A stretch of DNA of 64,000 nt. Source: Psychrobacter sp. JCM 18902. GTDB lineage: Bacteria > Pseudomonadota > Gammaproteobacteria > Pseudomonadales > Moraxellaceae. Shown here piece by piece: positions 35,702-45,802 of the stretch; position 1 is the first letter of the stretch, and every line of letters begins with the position of its first letter. The stretch is taken from positions 2,728,001-2,792,000 of the forward strand of contig NZ_CAJHBK010000001.1 in the NCBI RefSeq assembly GCF_904846615.1, given 5' to 3'. The notes beneath the pieces were generated by a model. That model saw only the letters and a list, made by a program, of their open reading frames with translations. It was not told the DNA's origin and made no database searches. Position numbers and translations under genes: made by a program.

Positions 35702-36265
35702 TTAAGCATGACCAATATCGCTACTAAGGTAATCAAAGTTCACCCCAATCTTATCCGCGGCAATTTGCCAGCGTTCTTCGAATGGTGTATCAAACAATAA
35801 ATTCAGATCAGCAGGGCAGACAAGCCAATCGCCATTATTTAGTTCTTGATCGAGCTGTTTTTTACCCCAGCTGGCATGACCCAAGCACAGCTGATAATGC
35901 CCAACGCCTTGACCTGCGGCGATACGCTTAAGGATATCTTGACTGGTGGTAATACAGACGTTTTCTGAAATTGCAAAAGACGATGCCCATTCTGGTTGAC
36001 CCGTATGCAGCACAAAGCCAACCTCTGGATACATCGGGCCACCCTCTAATGCCACATCTTCCATCACTTGCGCATCCGTCACTTCAATGTCTAAATCTTC
36101 TAGCAGTTTGCCCACGCGTGCCTGCTCTAATGGACGATTGACCATCAGACCGAGTGCACCGTGTTTATCATGGCGGCAAATATAGATCAGCGCCTGCTCA
36201 AACCGTGGGTCTGACAGTTCTGGTGCCGCGATTAAAAAATGATGGGTCAAATTGGCTTTAGACAT
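35702..36265 (-). CDS. yqgE: YqgE/AlgH family protein (UPF0301)
   Basis: 187-residue conserved protein of unknown biochemical function. Signature segments: [28 protein letters not shown] (about 5-32), [30 protein letters not shown] and [23 protein letters not shown]. Paired with ruvX (about 105 bp), as in E. coli. AlgH was named for an alginate-regulation phenotype in Pseudomonas, which need not apply. Confidence 0.93.
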   Translation of the reverse strand: MSKANLTHHFLIAAPELSDPRFEQALIYICRHDKHGALGLMVNRPLEQARVGKLLEDLDIEVTDAQVMEDVALEGGPMYPEVGFVLHTGQPEWASSFAISENVCITTSQDILKRIAAGQGVGHYQLCLGHASWGKKQLDQELNNGDWLVCPADLNLLFDTPFEERWQIAADKIGVNFDYLSSDIGHA

Positions 36266-36412
36266 AGAGACAAACGCACCCTAATATTGAAGGTAAAATA
36301 ACAGAAATGACACACCACTATATGGCGATACTGAGGTGAAAATCAACCAAAGCAAATATTTAGCAGTGATGAGACACAGCGCTGCACAACTGGTTGATGA
36401 ATGACCAAGCCT

Positions 36413-38092
36413 TTATTTCACATCGGTCAATAAGCTACGCGCATGGTCGCGAGTGACGTCAGTGATGATCACACCGCCAGACATGCGTGCCAACTCGTCG
36501 ACTTGCGCGCTATCAGTCAGTATTAATAGCTCGCTTTCGGTCTGCTCGTCATGATGTTTTTGTACCAAGATATGCTGATGTGCTTGCGCCGCGACTTGTG
36601 CTTGGTGAGTAATGGCCAGTAGCTGCTGCGTCTGCCCAAGTGCGCGCAGTAGCTCACCGACCACTTGCGCCGTACCGCCACTGATACCGACATCGACTTC
36701 ATCAAATACCAGCATAGGTTTTGCGGCATTATTATCGGCATTGGTTGCTTGCAGTACTTGCATCACCAGTGCCATTCGTGACAGCTCACCGCCTGAGGCA
36801 ATCTTATGTAATGGCTGCATAGGCATACCGACGTTGGCGCTAAATAATAAATCAATATCATAGCAACCTTGTGCATTATAGTGGCTCGGCTCGGCCTTCT
36901 TGGTAAAGACAAACTCGCAGCGGGCGTTGGGTAGCGCGAGCGGTTGTAGTTGCTGCATTAATTGTTTGCTGACGATCGGCGCGGCTTTCGAGCGCTCTTT
37001 ATTTAACTGAGTGGCGAATGCAAGATAGTCTTGCCAAGCCTGCTCAATTTGTGCCGCCATCGCATCACTGCTTGGCTCGTTTTCTAGCTGCTCTAATTGC
37101 GCTTCCCAGCCCTTTGCTTCATCGATTAAGTCGCTCGTTGGCAAGCTATGTTTACGTGATAAGCGATGTCCTAAGCTGATAAGACTGTCTAATGTCTGCA
37201 AACGCTCAGGATCAGGCAATTGTTGCTCAGCATAATCTGACAGTAAGCCTGTTACCTCAGTAATTTGTTGCTGTGCTAAATGCAGCTGTTCGGAGGCTTG
37301 CTCAAAAGTTTGGCTGACACTCATTTGGTTATCACAAAGCTTGATCGCTTGCCCAAGCAAGGTCATGACGTCTGGCTCATCCGTGTCATTATCAAGAAGA
37401 TGTAAGCCATGACTGGCCTCGATCATCAAAGCTTCGATATTAGACAGCTCTTCGTGCTCCGCTTCGACTTCTGCATAATCAACTGCCAATAATGGCGCAA
37501 TATCAGCAAGTTGGCTTTGCAATAGTTGAATACGGTCTTGGCGATGAGCCTCACGGCTCGCAATGTCTTCAGCACGGCGTTTGAGCTGCTGATAGGTTTG
37601 ATAGCTACTGGCAGTTTGTAAAGCTAGAGACGTAATTTGCGCCATCTCGTCGAGCCATTGCACTACAAACTGAGGCTTGAGGAGCGCTTGCTGAGCATGT
37701 TGACTATGGATATTAACTAACAATGCACCTAAGCTCTTAAGCTCCGCCAAGCTGACAGGCGTGCCATTTAACCAAGCTTTTGAGCGTCCAGTATTACTGA
37801 GCTGACGACGAATGAGGACTTCGGGTTCTTCTAGTGCTCTATCATTTTTAGCGAACCACTCAGCGATGACATTGTTATGCTCCACATCAAACTGCGCATA
37901 AATATCAGCTTGCGCCGCCCCGTGTCTGACCATTGCACTGTCTGCGCGCTCGCCAACACACAAAGACAGCGCATCCAATAATAATGACTTGCCAGCACCG
38001 GTCTCACCAGTGATGACATTGAAGCCTTCAGCTACACTCAGCTCATGCTGAGCAATCAACGCAAACTGATGTAAAGTTAATGATACTAGCAT
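36413..38092 (-). CDS. recN: DNA repair protein RecN
   Basis: SMC-like ATPase acting in double-strand break repair. 559 residues from ATG 38092, with GAGAGG upstream (a TTG one codon earlier is unlikely). Walker A is GETGAGKS (29-36) in the N-terminal head and a long coiled coil lies at about 150-370. The signature and Walker B are in the C-terminal head (KIASGGELSRMALVMQV and MLVFDEVDVGISG). Length agrees with E. coli (553). No obvious LexA box is seen upstream. Single gene. Confidence 0.95.
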   Translation of the reverse strand: MLVSLTLHQFALIAQHELSVAEGFNVITGETGAGKSLLLDALSLCVGERADSAMVRHGAAQADIYAQFDVEHNNVIAEWFAKNDRALEEPEVLIRRQLSNTGRSKAWLNGTPVSLAELKSLGALLVNIHSQHAQQALLKPQFVVQWLDEMAQITSLALQTASSYQTYQQLKRRAEDIASREAHRQDRIQLLQSQLADIAPLLAVDYAEVEAEHEELSNIEALMIEASHGLHLLDNDTDEPDVMTLLGQAIKLCDNQMSVSQTFEQASEQLHLAQQQITEVTGLLSDYAEQQLPDPERLQTLDSLISLGHRLSRKHSLPTSDLIDEAKGWEAQLEQLENEPSSDAMAAQIEQAWQDYLAFATQLNKERSKAAPIVSKQLMQQLQPLALPNARCEFVFTKKAEPSHYNAQGCYDIDLLFSANVGMPMQPLHKIASGGELSRMALVMQVLQATNADNNAAKPMLVFDEVDVGISGGTAQVVGELLRALGQTQQLLAITHQAQVAAQAHQHILVQKHHDEQTESELLILTDSAQVDELARMSGGVIITDVTRDHARSLLTDVK

Positions 38093-38824
38093 CAATGCCT
38101 CTCATGACAGACAATAGACTTCATATACATCTCAAGAAGCCATATATAAAATAGGGTAGATAAGGGAACCAAATTATTCATTCAACCGTGTTAATGAGAT
38201 AACTATTATAGGCAAATAGTATGGTGTTAAACGCGCTTAAATACAAACTTTCAAGCGATGTATAATAGATTTTATTGTTGGAAGATTACCATAAAACTGT
38301 CAAAAACTGGCTATGAGTCATCATCATAATATTCACAATATCAATCATTAAGATGATTAAGCCTATCAAAATGATGGCTGTGTACTAAGTATGGTTGCGG
38401 ATTAGACTTATAAAAATAGTCCAATTGTAGCGATCAGGTGCTGACTCAAAAAAGGTGAGTAAATAAGTTTAAGATTCGCATCAAACAGCATTTTCCTAGT
38501 CGCTTTAACAAACTTTATAGATATAATGTGGTAGCATAATCTCACATAATGATAAACTCTTCTGATTAGATTAGTGCAGTGTAATATACGATAACGAGTC
38601 ATAATTTTGTAAAATGATAGGCGTATAGTTGGAAGAGTATGCCACTCGGTCATTATTCTAAAGTATTTTCATAGAACCTGTGGCTAGCTTTAGCACACAG
38701 ATATCTAGTATAGAAGGATACAGTACGTAGTACAGAGGTGTCGGTTAACGATGCAACTCTGGCGGTACTCTAACCAATTACTTATTTTTTAGTTTCGTAA
38801 TGATTATTTGATAAGGAAGCCACT
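38093..38824. other. long intergenic region recN / ppnP
   Basis: 732 bp, AT-rich. The only sizeable open frame (81 codons at 38408-38653, minus) has no ribosome site or domain and looks spurious. I see no tRNA, repeat array or strong hairpin. It is unusually long for this window and may hold an unrecognised small RNA. Confidence 0.4.
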
Positions 38825-39160
38825 ATGACAGCGGCGCAATTTACTAATGTAACAGTTAATGCTCAAGCGACGGTATCTTATGATGGTCGTTGTTCAAGCC
38901 ACACTATTATGTTCGAAGATGGTCGACATAAAACATTGGGCGTTATCTTGCCTTGTGATAATTTGGTTGAGCATTATCATTTTAGCACCAATACCTCCGA
39001 GCGTATCGAGATCACAGGCGGTGAGTGTGAGGTCAAAATTAATGGTGACGAAGAATTCAGCTATTACCGCGCTGGTCAATCATTCGTGGTTGAAGGCAAT
39101 AGTGGTTTTAATCTGCGAACAGAAGAAATTGTTCAATATATCTGTCACTTAGAAGGGTAA
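38825..39160 (+). CDS. ppnP: pyrimidine/purine nucleoside phosphorylase PpnP
   Basis: Small cupin-fold nucleoside phosphorylase (formerly UPF0345/YaiE). 111 residues. The family pattern is clear: N-terminal FTNVTVNAQATVSYDGRCSSHTIMFEDG, TLGVILPCDNLVEHYHF, ERIEITGGECEVKING and AGQSFVVEGNSGFNL. Phosphorylyses several nucleosides in E. coli. AAGGAAG lies before ATG 38825. Monocistronic with its own terminator. Confidence 0.92.
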   Translation: MTAAQFTNVTVNAQATVSYDGRCSSHTIMFEDGRHKTLGVILPCDNLVEHYHFSTNTSERIEITGGECEVKINGDEEFSYYRAGQSFVVEGNSGFNLRTEEIVQYICHLEG

Positions 39161-39216
39161 GTTTGCTAAAGCTGTTATTAAGTAATTGATGACAGCAAAA
39201 AGCCTTTTACTCAAAA

Positions 39217-39257
39217 AAAGAAAAACCTTATCGAATTGGTAAGGTTTTTCTTTTTCT
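39217..39257 (+). terminator. terminator after ppnP
   Basis: AAAGAAAAACCTTA and TAAGGTTTTTCTTT form a perfect 14-bp stem with a nine-base loop, then T's. Confidence 0.88.
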
Positions 39258-39372
39258 GCTGATATTATTTATATGCAGATATCCATTTATTGATACAATT
39301 ACTGTCATCTCTTTTTATCGCCTAGTTTTTATCATATAGCGCGATACCCACTTTATACTCAATAGGCCTATT

Positions 39373-40143
39373 ATGGCAAAACCTACCTATTTTTATGGCA
39401 TTCATGCGATTGATGCCTTACTCGAATATCGTCCTTTAGATGGGCTAAGCTTGTTTGTGCAGCAAGGTCGTGAGACTGATAGCCATGTACAAGCGATCAT
39501 GGCGCAAGCACGTGACAATGGTATCAGTATCCAACCCACGCAAAAAGACAAGCTCACGCAATTATGTGGCAGCCCGCAGCACCAAGGTGTGGTGCTAAAT
39601 GCGCGTCCTTTAGGATTTGCTGATGAAGGCTTGCTTACTACCCTTGCTGGGCGTGACCAATGCTTATTATTGGTCTTGGATCAAATTACGGATGCGCATA
39701 ACTTTGGTGCTTGCTTGCGTACCGCAGTGGCGATGGGTGTGGATGCCGTGGTTTGTCCGAAACATCATGCGGCAAGTCTGACACCAACAGTGGCTAAAGT
39801 ATCGGTCGGTGCAGCAGAGATGATGCCGATTATCAGTGTTACCAATCTGGCACGTACGCTCACGCAAATCAAAAATGCTGGGGTGTTTGTGTTTGGTACA
39901 GCGCTTAATGCAGATGCCAAACCGATTCATGCCGCTGATCTGACTGGCAAAACAGCCATTATCATGGGTTCAGAAGGTGAGGGGATGCGTCGCCTGACTA
40001 TGGAGAGCTGTGATGAGCTGGTGTATATTCCGATGTCAGGAAATGAGCATGGCAACCTTCAAAGTCTAAATGTGAGTGTTGCCACTGGTATGGCGCTGTA
40101 TGAAGTCAATCGACAGCGTACTTTAGCTGCTGGGCAAGCTTAA
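39373..40143 (+). CDS. rlmB: 23S rRNA (guanosine-2'-O)-methyltransferase RlmB
   Basis: SPOUT-fold enzyme methylating G2251 of 23S rRNA. 256 residues. N-terminal L30e-like substrate domain (about 1-75, YFYGIHAIDALLEY), then the SpoU motifs: LDQITDAHNFGACLRTA (motif 1), TAIIMGSEGEGMRRLTMESCD (motif 2) and YIPMSGNEHGNLQSLNVSVATGMALYE (motif 3). Together these form the trefoil-knot SAM site. Its 3' end overlaps the convergent coaE gene by 38 bp. Confidence 0.94.
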   Translation: MAKPTYFYGIHAIDALLEYRPLDGLSLFVQQGRETDSHVQAIMAQARDNGISIQPTQKDKLTQLCGSPQHQGVVLNARPLGFADEGLLTTLAGRDQCLLLVLDQITDAHNFGACLRTAVAMGVDAVVCPKHHAASLTPTVAKVSVGAAEMMPIISVTNLARTLTQIKNAGVFVFGTALNADAKPIHAADLTGKTAIIMGSEGEGMRRLTMESCDELVYIPMSGNEHGNLQSLNVSVATGMALYEVNRQRTLAAGQA

Positions 40144-40792
40144 GATATTCTTGGTGTAATGGCGCTAGTTGCACATACAGAGCCGCAAGATCACTTTCGT
40201 TGAGCACCACATCATCTGCATGACGATTGCGCTCTTCGCGGCTCAGCTGATTCACCATGATGGCTTTGATTTTTTGTATACTTTGTTCGTCGCGCTGACT
40301 GGCACGCGCAATCTGCGTATCCTCGGTGGCATCCATTACTAAGATACGTTGGCATAAATTGGCAAGCCCTGCTTCTGCTGCTTCAATAAGTAGAGGCGCT
40401 GACAGTATCACGTAAGGCGAAGTACTGGTTGCTAACTGTGCTTTTGCTGCTTCGCGTATCGCTGGGTGAGTGATTGCTTCTAACTCAATCAATGCCTCAG
40501 GATGTGAAAAGACGTGCGTTCTTACTGCCACTCGATCCATTGATCCATCACTATTCAACACCCAATCACCAAATTTTTTCTGGATTTTGTGCAGAGTGTT
40601 GCTACCTTTAGCGACGACTTCATGGGCAATCACATCCGCATCGATAATATCAATGCCTTGCTCAGCGAACCAAGCACTCGCAGCGGACTTGCCACTACCG
40701 ATACCACCCGTTAAGCCAACTACTAAGGTTTTACTTTTCTTTTGCGGGGTCTGGGGCTTATGAGAATAAGGTGAAGATGCTTGTTTTGACAT
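40106..40792 (-). CDS. coaE: dephospho-CoA kinase CoaE
   Basis: Last step of coenzyme A synthesis. 228 residues with the P-loop GLTGGIGSGKSAAS (about 26-39), IDIIDADVIAHEVV, LDRVA/THPAIR-type lid segments and ILSAPLLIEA. About 25 extra Lys/Pro/Ser-rich residues precede the P-loop strand compared with E. coli. It follows pilD on the same strand, as in the conserved pilB-pilC-pilD-coaE order of Pseudomonas and relatives. The stop codon lies inside the rlmB coding region on the other strand. Confidence 0.93.
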   Translation of the reverse strand: MSKQASSPYSHKPQTPQKKSKTLVVGLTGGIGSGKSAASAWFAEQGIDIIDADVIAHEVVAKGSNTLHKIQKKFGDWVLNSDGSMDRVAVRTHVFSHPEALIELEAITHPAIREAAKAQLATSTSPYVILSAPLLIEAAEAGLANLCQRILVMDATEDTQIARASQRDEQSIQKIKAIMVNQLSREERNRHADDVVLNESDLAALYVQLAPLHQEYLKLAQQLKYAVD

Positions 40793-40916
40793 AATAATGA
40801 CTTATCTGCTCGATATAATGACAGTGATGGTTATAAGCTAAGAAAGTATTTTGGTGCCTATTTTAAGATTTGGTGTCTGTTTAAAAAGGAGCGACCGAAA
40901 TACTTTCTAGAACAAT

Positions 40917-41819
40917 TTAGTAAGTATACATGCCGAGATACCAGTTGACGATATCTGAGCCATATAATAAAGCAACAATACCAGCGATAGCGATATAAGG
41001 ACCAAAGGCAAACGGCTTGCTTTCACCCTGTTTCTTCATCAAAATAATCCCAACAATTGAGCCTAATAGAGAAGACAATAAAATAATCAATGGCAACATC
41101 ATGGGCCCAAGCCAAGCACCTAATACTGCCAATAATTTGAAATCTCCCTGCCCCATACCATGCTTTTTAGTGATTAGATAAAATATCTTAACCACTATCC
41201 ACAATGACAAAAATCCTAGCAATAAGCCCCAAATTGACTGGGTAGGTGAGACAAACCAGCCTTGTGAATTCACTGCTAATCCTAAACCCGCTAATGGAAA
41301 GGTCAAGCGATCAGGCAGTAATTGGGTATCAAAATCAATACCAGTTAATGCAACCAGCGTCCATACCAAAATCAGGGCTGACAAGCCAGCTGCAGTTACG
41401 CCAAACTGATAAATTACTAACATTGATAGTAGGGCTGTTGCTAGCTCAACCAGTGGATAACGCAGTCCAATCGCTGCTTTACATTCTGAGCAACGGCCAC
41501 GTAGTATTAACCAGCTAATTAACGGTATATTTTCGTACCACTTTATTTTGTGGGCGCAATGAGGACAGCGTGAGGCTGGTCGACTCAAAGTAATCGGCTG
41601 GTCAGCTGCTACGATATTTGATAGGGGCAAAGTGTGTTCGCGAGGCATGTCTGCTTGTTCTGACATAAACTGGCTGCACTCTTGTCGCCAGCTATAAACC
41701 ATCATCAGTGGAATACGGTGAATCACCACATTTAAAAAACTGCCAACACAAAGACCTAATAGGCCGAATATGCCTAAAGCGATAGGCATATTATCTTGTA
41801 ATAACTCTATAAATTGCAT
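40917..41819 (-). CDS. pilD: prepilin peptidase / N-methyltransferase PilD
   Basis: Inner-membrane aspartyl protease that cleaves and N-methylates type IV prepilins. About 300 residues. Two CxxC pairs (CPHCAHKIKWYENIP, RCSECKAAIG) form the cytoplasmic zinc loop. The catalytic aspartates are in GIDFDTQLLPD and the GxGD motif GMGQGDFKLLAVLGAWLG. Start taken at ATG 41819; a TTG two codons earlier has AAGGA at better spacing and is a real alternative. It lies 25 bp after pilC in the same operon. Confidence 0.94.
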   Translation of the reverse strand: MQFIELLQDNMPIALGIFGLLGLCVGSFLNVVIHRIPLMMVYSWRQECSQFMSEQADMPREHTLPLSNIVAADQPITLSRPASRCPHCAHKIKWYENIPLISWLILRGRCSECKAAIGLRYPLVELATALLSMLVIYQFGVTAAGLSALILVWTLVALTGIDFDTQLLPDRLTFPLAGLGLAVNSQGWFVSPTQSIWGLLLGFLSLWIVVKIFYLITKKHGMGQGDFKLLAVLGAWLGPMMLPLIILLSSLLGSIVGIILMKKQGESKPFAFGPYIAIAGIVALLYGSDIVNWYLGMYTY

Positions 41820-41844
41820 GAACAAGCTGTCCTTTAGTTAGCTT

Positions 41845-43068
41845 TTAGCCTACTACTGCGCCCATCTGGAAAATCGGTAAATACATGGCAATCACCAAGC
41901 CACCGATTAATACGCCTAAGACTGCCATAATCAAAGGTTCCATCAAGCTGGTCAATCCATCAACAGCGTTATCTACTTCATTTTCATAGTAGACGGCAAC
42001 TTTGTCTAACATCTCTTCCAAACTACCGGATTCTTCACCAATGCCAACCATTTGAATGGCTAAGCTTGGGAAAAGGTTGGTCGAGCGTATTGAAAACTGT
42101 AATTGTTGACCAGTAGAAACATCATTTTTGATTTGCTGAGTGGCATTATAAAATACAACATTATTAGTGGCACCAGCTGTAGAGTCGAGGGCATCAATAA
42201 GTGGCACGCCCGCAGCAAAGGTCGTCGATAGTGTACGAGCAAAACGAGCAATAATAGCTTGATAGGCAATATTGCCAAATATTGGTGCTTTTAAAACCGC
42301 ACGGTCTAAGAAGTCACGGAATTTCTTAGAACGTTTTTTCGTCTCTGAAAAGCCAATGATAGTACCGCCGATAATGATAATTAAAATAAACCACCACGCC
42401 TGCATCCACTCAGACATATTGACAACCATTTGGGTAAAAGCAGGCAGCTCTGCACCAAAAGACTCAAATAAACCAGAAAATACAGGTACTACTTTAATTA
42501 GCAGGATGATAGTCACAATAATAGCAACGACGATAACGGCGATAGGGTACTTCATTGCTTTCTTAATTTTGGCTTTAAGTAATTCACTTTTTTCTTTATA
42601 GGTAGCAACGCGTTCAAGCATGGTTTCCAGTGCACCTGACTGCTCACCAGAATCGATGAGTGAACAAAACAGATCGTCAAAATAACGCGGGTGCTTGCGT
42701 AGCGCTGAAGCAAAGGTTCCACCCGCTTCAATGTCCGATTTTATTTGTAATACCAGATCTTTCATACTGGGATTGTCAAGTGAGTCAGCAACAATCTCAA
42801 AGGATTGGGTCAATGGCACGCCCGCTTTCATCATAGTCGCCATTTGCCGAGAAAAAATAGCAATATCAATAGGTTTGATGGATTTCTTGAAAGTGTAAAG
42901 CGGCTTCGGTTTTTTCTTGATACCTTTGACGCTGATACCTTGTTTGCGTAAAGTCGCTTTTGCCAACTCTAAACTACGGCTTGTAGTCTCCCCTTTTACT
43001 TTTTGTCCGCGTCGATTCACCCCATCATAGACAAAGTCTAACAGCATGTCGGTCTTCGCTTTTGCCAT
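41845..43068 (-). CDS. pilC: type IV pilus inner-membrane platform protein PilC
   Basis: GspF/PilC-family assembly platform that links the pilus ATPases to pilin polymerisation. 407 residues, with two homologous cytoplasmic GspF domains (about 72-195 and 275-397) and three membrane helices. Signature phrases: FSRQMATMMKAGVPLTQSFEIV and RFARTLSTTFAAGVPLIDALD, each followed by a transmembrane region; the C-terminus is LPIFQMGAVVG. GAGGGTA lies before ATG 43068. Confidence 0.95.
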   Translation of the reverse strand: MAKAKTDMLLDFVYDGVNRRGQKVKGETTSRSLELAKATLRKQGISVKGIKKKPKPLYTFKKSIKPIDIAIFSRQMATMMKAGVPLTQSFEIVADSLDNPSMKDLVLQIKSDIEAGGTFASALRKHPRYFDDLFCSLIDSGEQSGALETMLERVATYKEKSELLKAKIKKAMKYPIAVIVVAIIVTIILLIKVVPVFSGLFESFGAELPAFTQMVVNMSEWMQAWWFILIIIIGGTIIGFSETKKRSKKFRDFLDRAVLKAPIFGNIAYQAIIARFARTLSTTFAAGVPLIDALDSTAGATNNVVFYNATQQIKNDVSTGQQLQFSIRSTNLFPSLAIQMVGIGEESGSLEEMLDKVAVYYENEVDNAVDGLTSLMEPLIMAVLGVLIGGLVIAMYLPIFQMGAVVG

Positions 43069-43460
43069 GTTACTACCCTCAAAATATTGTCTAATATAGA
43101 TATTGCAAAGATGTACAACGATGCCTGACTCATTATATAAAAAGGCATACTTTATTTTAACGTAAAAAACCAGTATAACTCTGTTTTATATTTAAGTATA
43201 TCTGGTAGGGATTATTGCTAATTTATAAAAGTATGTACGATTACCACCCATCATATAATTCCTCATATAAATAATGGCATTACTCATATAAGAGTGGTTC
43301 TGAACTTTCGACTATACTTTTCACCATCGCACTGACAAAGACTGCTTTTTAGATAGCTGAAGATTAAAAAGTAGTTGGTTTAGTCACTTCAAACGTTTCT
43401 CTTTAGTGATCAGCAGTGTCTTTTTTTTGTGCGTATGCAACATGCGCATAGCCAGTATGC
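43069..43460. other. intergenic region pilB / pilC
   Basis: 392 bp separates two genes that are usually nearly contiguous. It is AT-rich with no open frame, repeat or clear terminator. A promoter for pilCD-coaE may lie here. Confidence 0.45.
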
Positions 43461-45170
43461 TTACTCAGAAGTAACGCGCATCATTTCTTGAATACTGGTT
43501 ACGCCTTGTAAGACTTTTAAAATCCCAGAGCGACGCAGGTCTCGGAAGCCATTTTTGAGTGCAGCGTCTTTGATATCTATCGCGTTACCATCTTCCATAA
43601 TGATGCGTGAGATATCAGGGCTGACTTTCATGACTTCGTAGATACCGACTCGTCCTTTATAACCTTCACGGCATTCATTACAGCCTACTGGCTCGTGAAT
43701 GATATTGTCTGGATTGTCCAAATCGGCGTCTGTAAAGCCGAGCTCAAGCAGACTTTGCTTAGGGATATTAATAGGTTTTTTGCAGTTTTTACACAAACGT
43801 CGTGCTAGGCGCTGGGCAATGACCAAGTTCACTGAAGTCGCGATATTAAAGGAGGCCACACCCATGTTCCGCAGCCGCGTCAGTGTTTCAGGTGCTGAGT
43901 TGGTATGTAGGGTTGAGAGCACCATATGCCCTGTTTGCGCTGCTTTAATTGCAATTTCAGCAGTCTCAAGGTCACGAATCTCACCAACCATGACAATATC
44001 AGGATCTTGGCGTAAAAAAGATTTGAGGGCATTTGCGAAAGTTAGACCCACTTTTGGATTGACGTTGACTTGATTGATCCCCTCCAAGTTAATCTCCACT
44101 GGATCTTCAGCAGTGGATATGTTGGTCGCGCCAGTATTTAAAATATTAATACCAGTATAAAGCGACACGGTCTTACCAGAACCAGTTGGTCCCGTGATAA
44201 GCAGCATACCTTGTGGTTTATGCAGTGCCTCTAAAAACATATCTTTCTGATCAGGTTCATAACCGAGCGCTTCAATACCCAACATTGCTGAAGAAGGATC
44301 CAAAATACGAAGTACAAGTTTTTCGCCAAATAGGGTAGGCAGACAGCTTACTCGAAAGTCGATGGCTTTATCTTTAGATATCTTGAGCTTGATACGTCCA
44401 TCTTGTGGCACACGGCGCTCTGAAATATCCATCTGCGACATGACTTTTAAACGGGCCGCAATTTTCCCAGCCAGTTGTACGGGTGGATTGGCCATTTTTT
44501 GCATCACCCCATCGACACGAAAGCGAACGCGATAGGTTTTTTCATAGGGTTCAAAGTGCAAGTCAGAGGCGCCCATACGAATGGCATCAACCAGCATTTT
44601 ATTGACAAATTTTACAACGGGTGCTTCCTCGACGCTATCACTAAGCTTGGTCTCGCCTTCCTCTTCTTCACCTTCATCAAAGCCAATATTTAAATCGCTA
44701 TCAGAGAAGCTATCAAAATTTTGCATGGTATCAGCGTAAAGACTTTCAATACGCTTTTTTAACTTATCTTCTTCGACGACAATAGTTTCAATAGACAGCC
44801 GTGAATTAAAAGCAATAGCGTCGATTGCATCCACACGAGTTGGATCACTCAACGCGACGAATAAACGCTGTCCTCGCTTGAATAGTGGCAACGCATTAAA
44901 TTTACGAACGATTTTTTCATCCACTAAGTCTTTTGGAATGACATCAATATGTAAGGCATCAAGATCGAAAAGAGGATCACCAAAAGCTTGTGACAACATC
45001 TGTGCAAGATGATAAGCATCTGCCAATTTATTATCGACTAGGTAGGGCACTAGTCCTACTTGTTGCTGTTGCGATTCGGTCTGCGCGATTTTCATATTCG
45101 CTTCGCTGACGATACCTTCGCTGATTAGCTGGTGCGCTAAACCACCATACTTGCTCGTGGTGATAGACAT
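43461..45170 (-). CDS. pilB: type IV pilus assembly ATPase PilB
   Basis: Cytoplasmic motor for pilus extension. 569 residues. MshEN-like N-terminal domain (about 1-145), an acidic linker (GFDEGEEEEGE, about 163-173) and the ATPase core. The core has Walker A GPTGSGKT (327-334), Walker B DIVMVGEIRD (391-400), the His box ending HMVLSTLHTN and the zinc tetracysteine C460/C463/C497/C500. An AAGGAGAAG site precedes ATG 45170. First gene of the pilB, pilC, pilD, coaE set. Confidence 0.95.
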   Translation of the reverse strand: MSITTSKYGGLAHQLISEGIVSEANMKIAQTESQQQQVGLVPYLVDNKLADAYHLAQMLSQAFGDPLFDLDALHIDVIPKDLVDEKIVRKFNALPLFKRGQRLFVALSDPTRVDAIDAIAFNSRLSIETIVVEEDKLKKRIESLYADTMQNFDSFSDSDLNIGFDEGEEEEGETKLSDSVEEAPVVKFVNKMLVDAIRMGASDLHFEPYEKTYRVRFRVDGVMQKMANPPVQLAGKIAARLKVMSQMDISERRVPQDGRIKLKISKDKAIDFRVSCLPTLFGEKLVLRILDPSSAMLGIEALGYEPDQKDMFLEALHKPQGMLLITGPTGSGKTVSLYTGINILNTGATNISTAEDPVEINLEGINQVNVNPKVGLTFANALKSFLRQDPDIVMVGEIRDLETAEIAIKAAQTGHMVLSTLHTNSAPETLTRLRNMGVASFNIATSVNLVIAQRLARRLCKNCKKPINIPKQSLLELGFTDADLDNPDNIIHEPVGCNECREGYKGRVGIYEVMKVSPDISRIIMEDGNAIDIKDAALKNGFRDLRRSGILKVLQGVTSIQEMMRVTSE

Positions 45171-45802
45171 TACGACTTCTCCTTAATACCCAATATGCTA
45201 TATATTTGTCTGAAATCCATATACTTCTGAGAGCCACTTACTATTATAATTTTTAACAGAGACCTGCTATAAGTCATTGTTAGCCTTTAGGCTATCATTA
45301 ATAACAGTCAATGCAGAGATGCTCTTACAAGAGATCTAGCAGAGAAAGCGTTTTAATAGTGTAGGTCATCAGTAGCTTGGTCGTTAGATTGGTGATAATG
45401 TTCTGTTATATATAGACACAATACTATAAAACATTACTTTAGTTTAAAGATTTTATATGGACGATTGAGTGCTTGACCCAAAAAATCATAGCTTGAGACA
45501 ATGTCTAGAGCGTATCCTCAATTTAATAGACTATCCTCTAAATAAGTTGAAAATGGTTGAATTTTGCCAAACATCGTCAAATAGCTTATCAATATCTCGA
45601 TAATATTTGCGCTACTTTCCTTGTTTAACAGTAATTTATCTGATTTTTATCATAATTTTTTAGAGTGAGGACACGCCCTAGTAAATATTCGCACTGACTG
45701 TCTGTTTTTCTGCTGGTGGCAGCATACTATAGCACTTGAGAATTATTTGTTATACTGGCGCGCATATTAGCCAAATTGGCAAGAATAGATGAAACAAGGT
45801 AG
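45171..45802. other. divergent intergenic region pilB / tpiA
   Basis: 632 bp. It contains a candidate extended -10 element for tpiA near its right end and presumably a pilB promoter. No open frame or repeat stands out. Confidence 0.45.
45748..45756 (+). promoter_or_regulatory. candidate extended -10 promoter of tpiA
   Basis: TGTTATACT fits the TGnTATAAT extended -10 with one change, about 45 bp before the tpiA start. No good -35 is present. Confidence 0.35.

Noticed and set aside
38408..38653. 81-codon open frame in the recN-ppnP gap
   Set aside because: Composition typical of AT-rich non-coding DNA (Ile/His/Tyr/Leu/Arg rich), no ribosome site, no domain.
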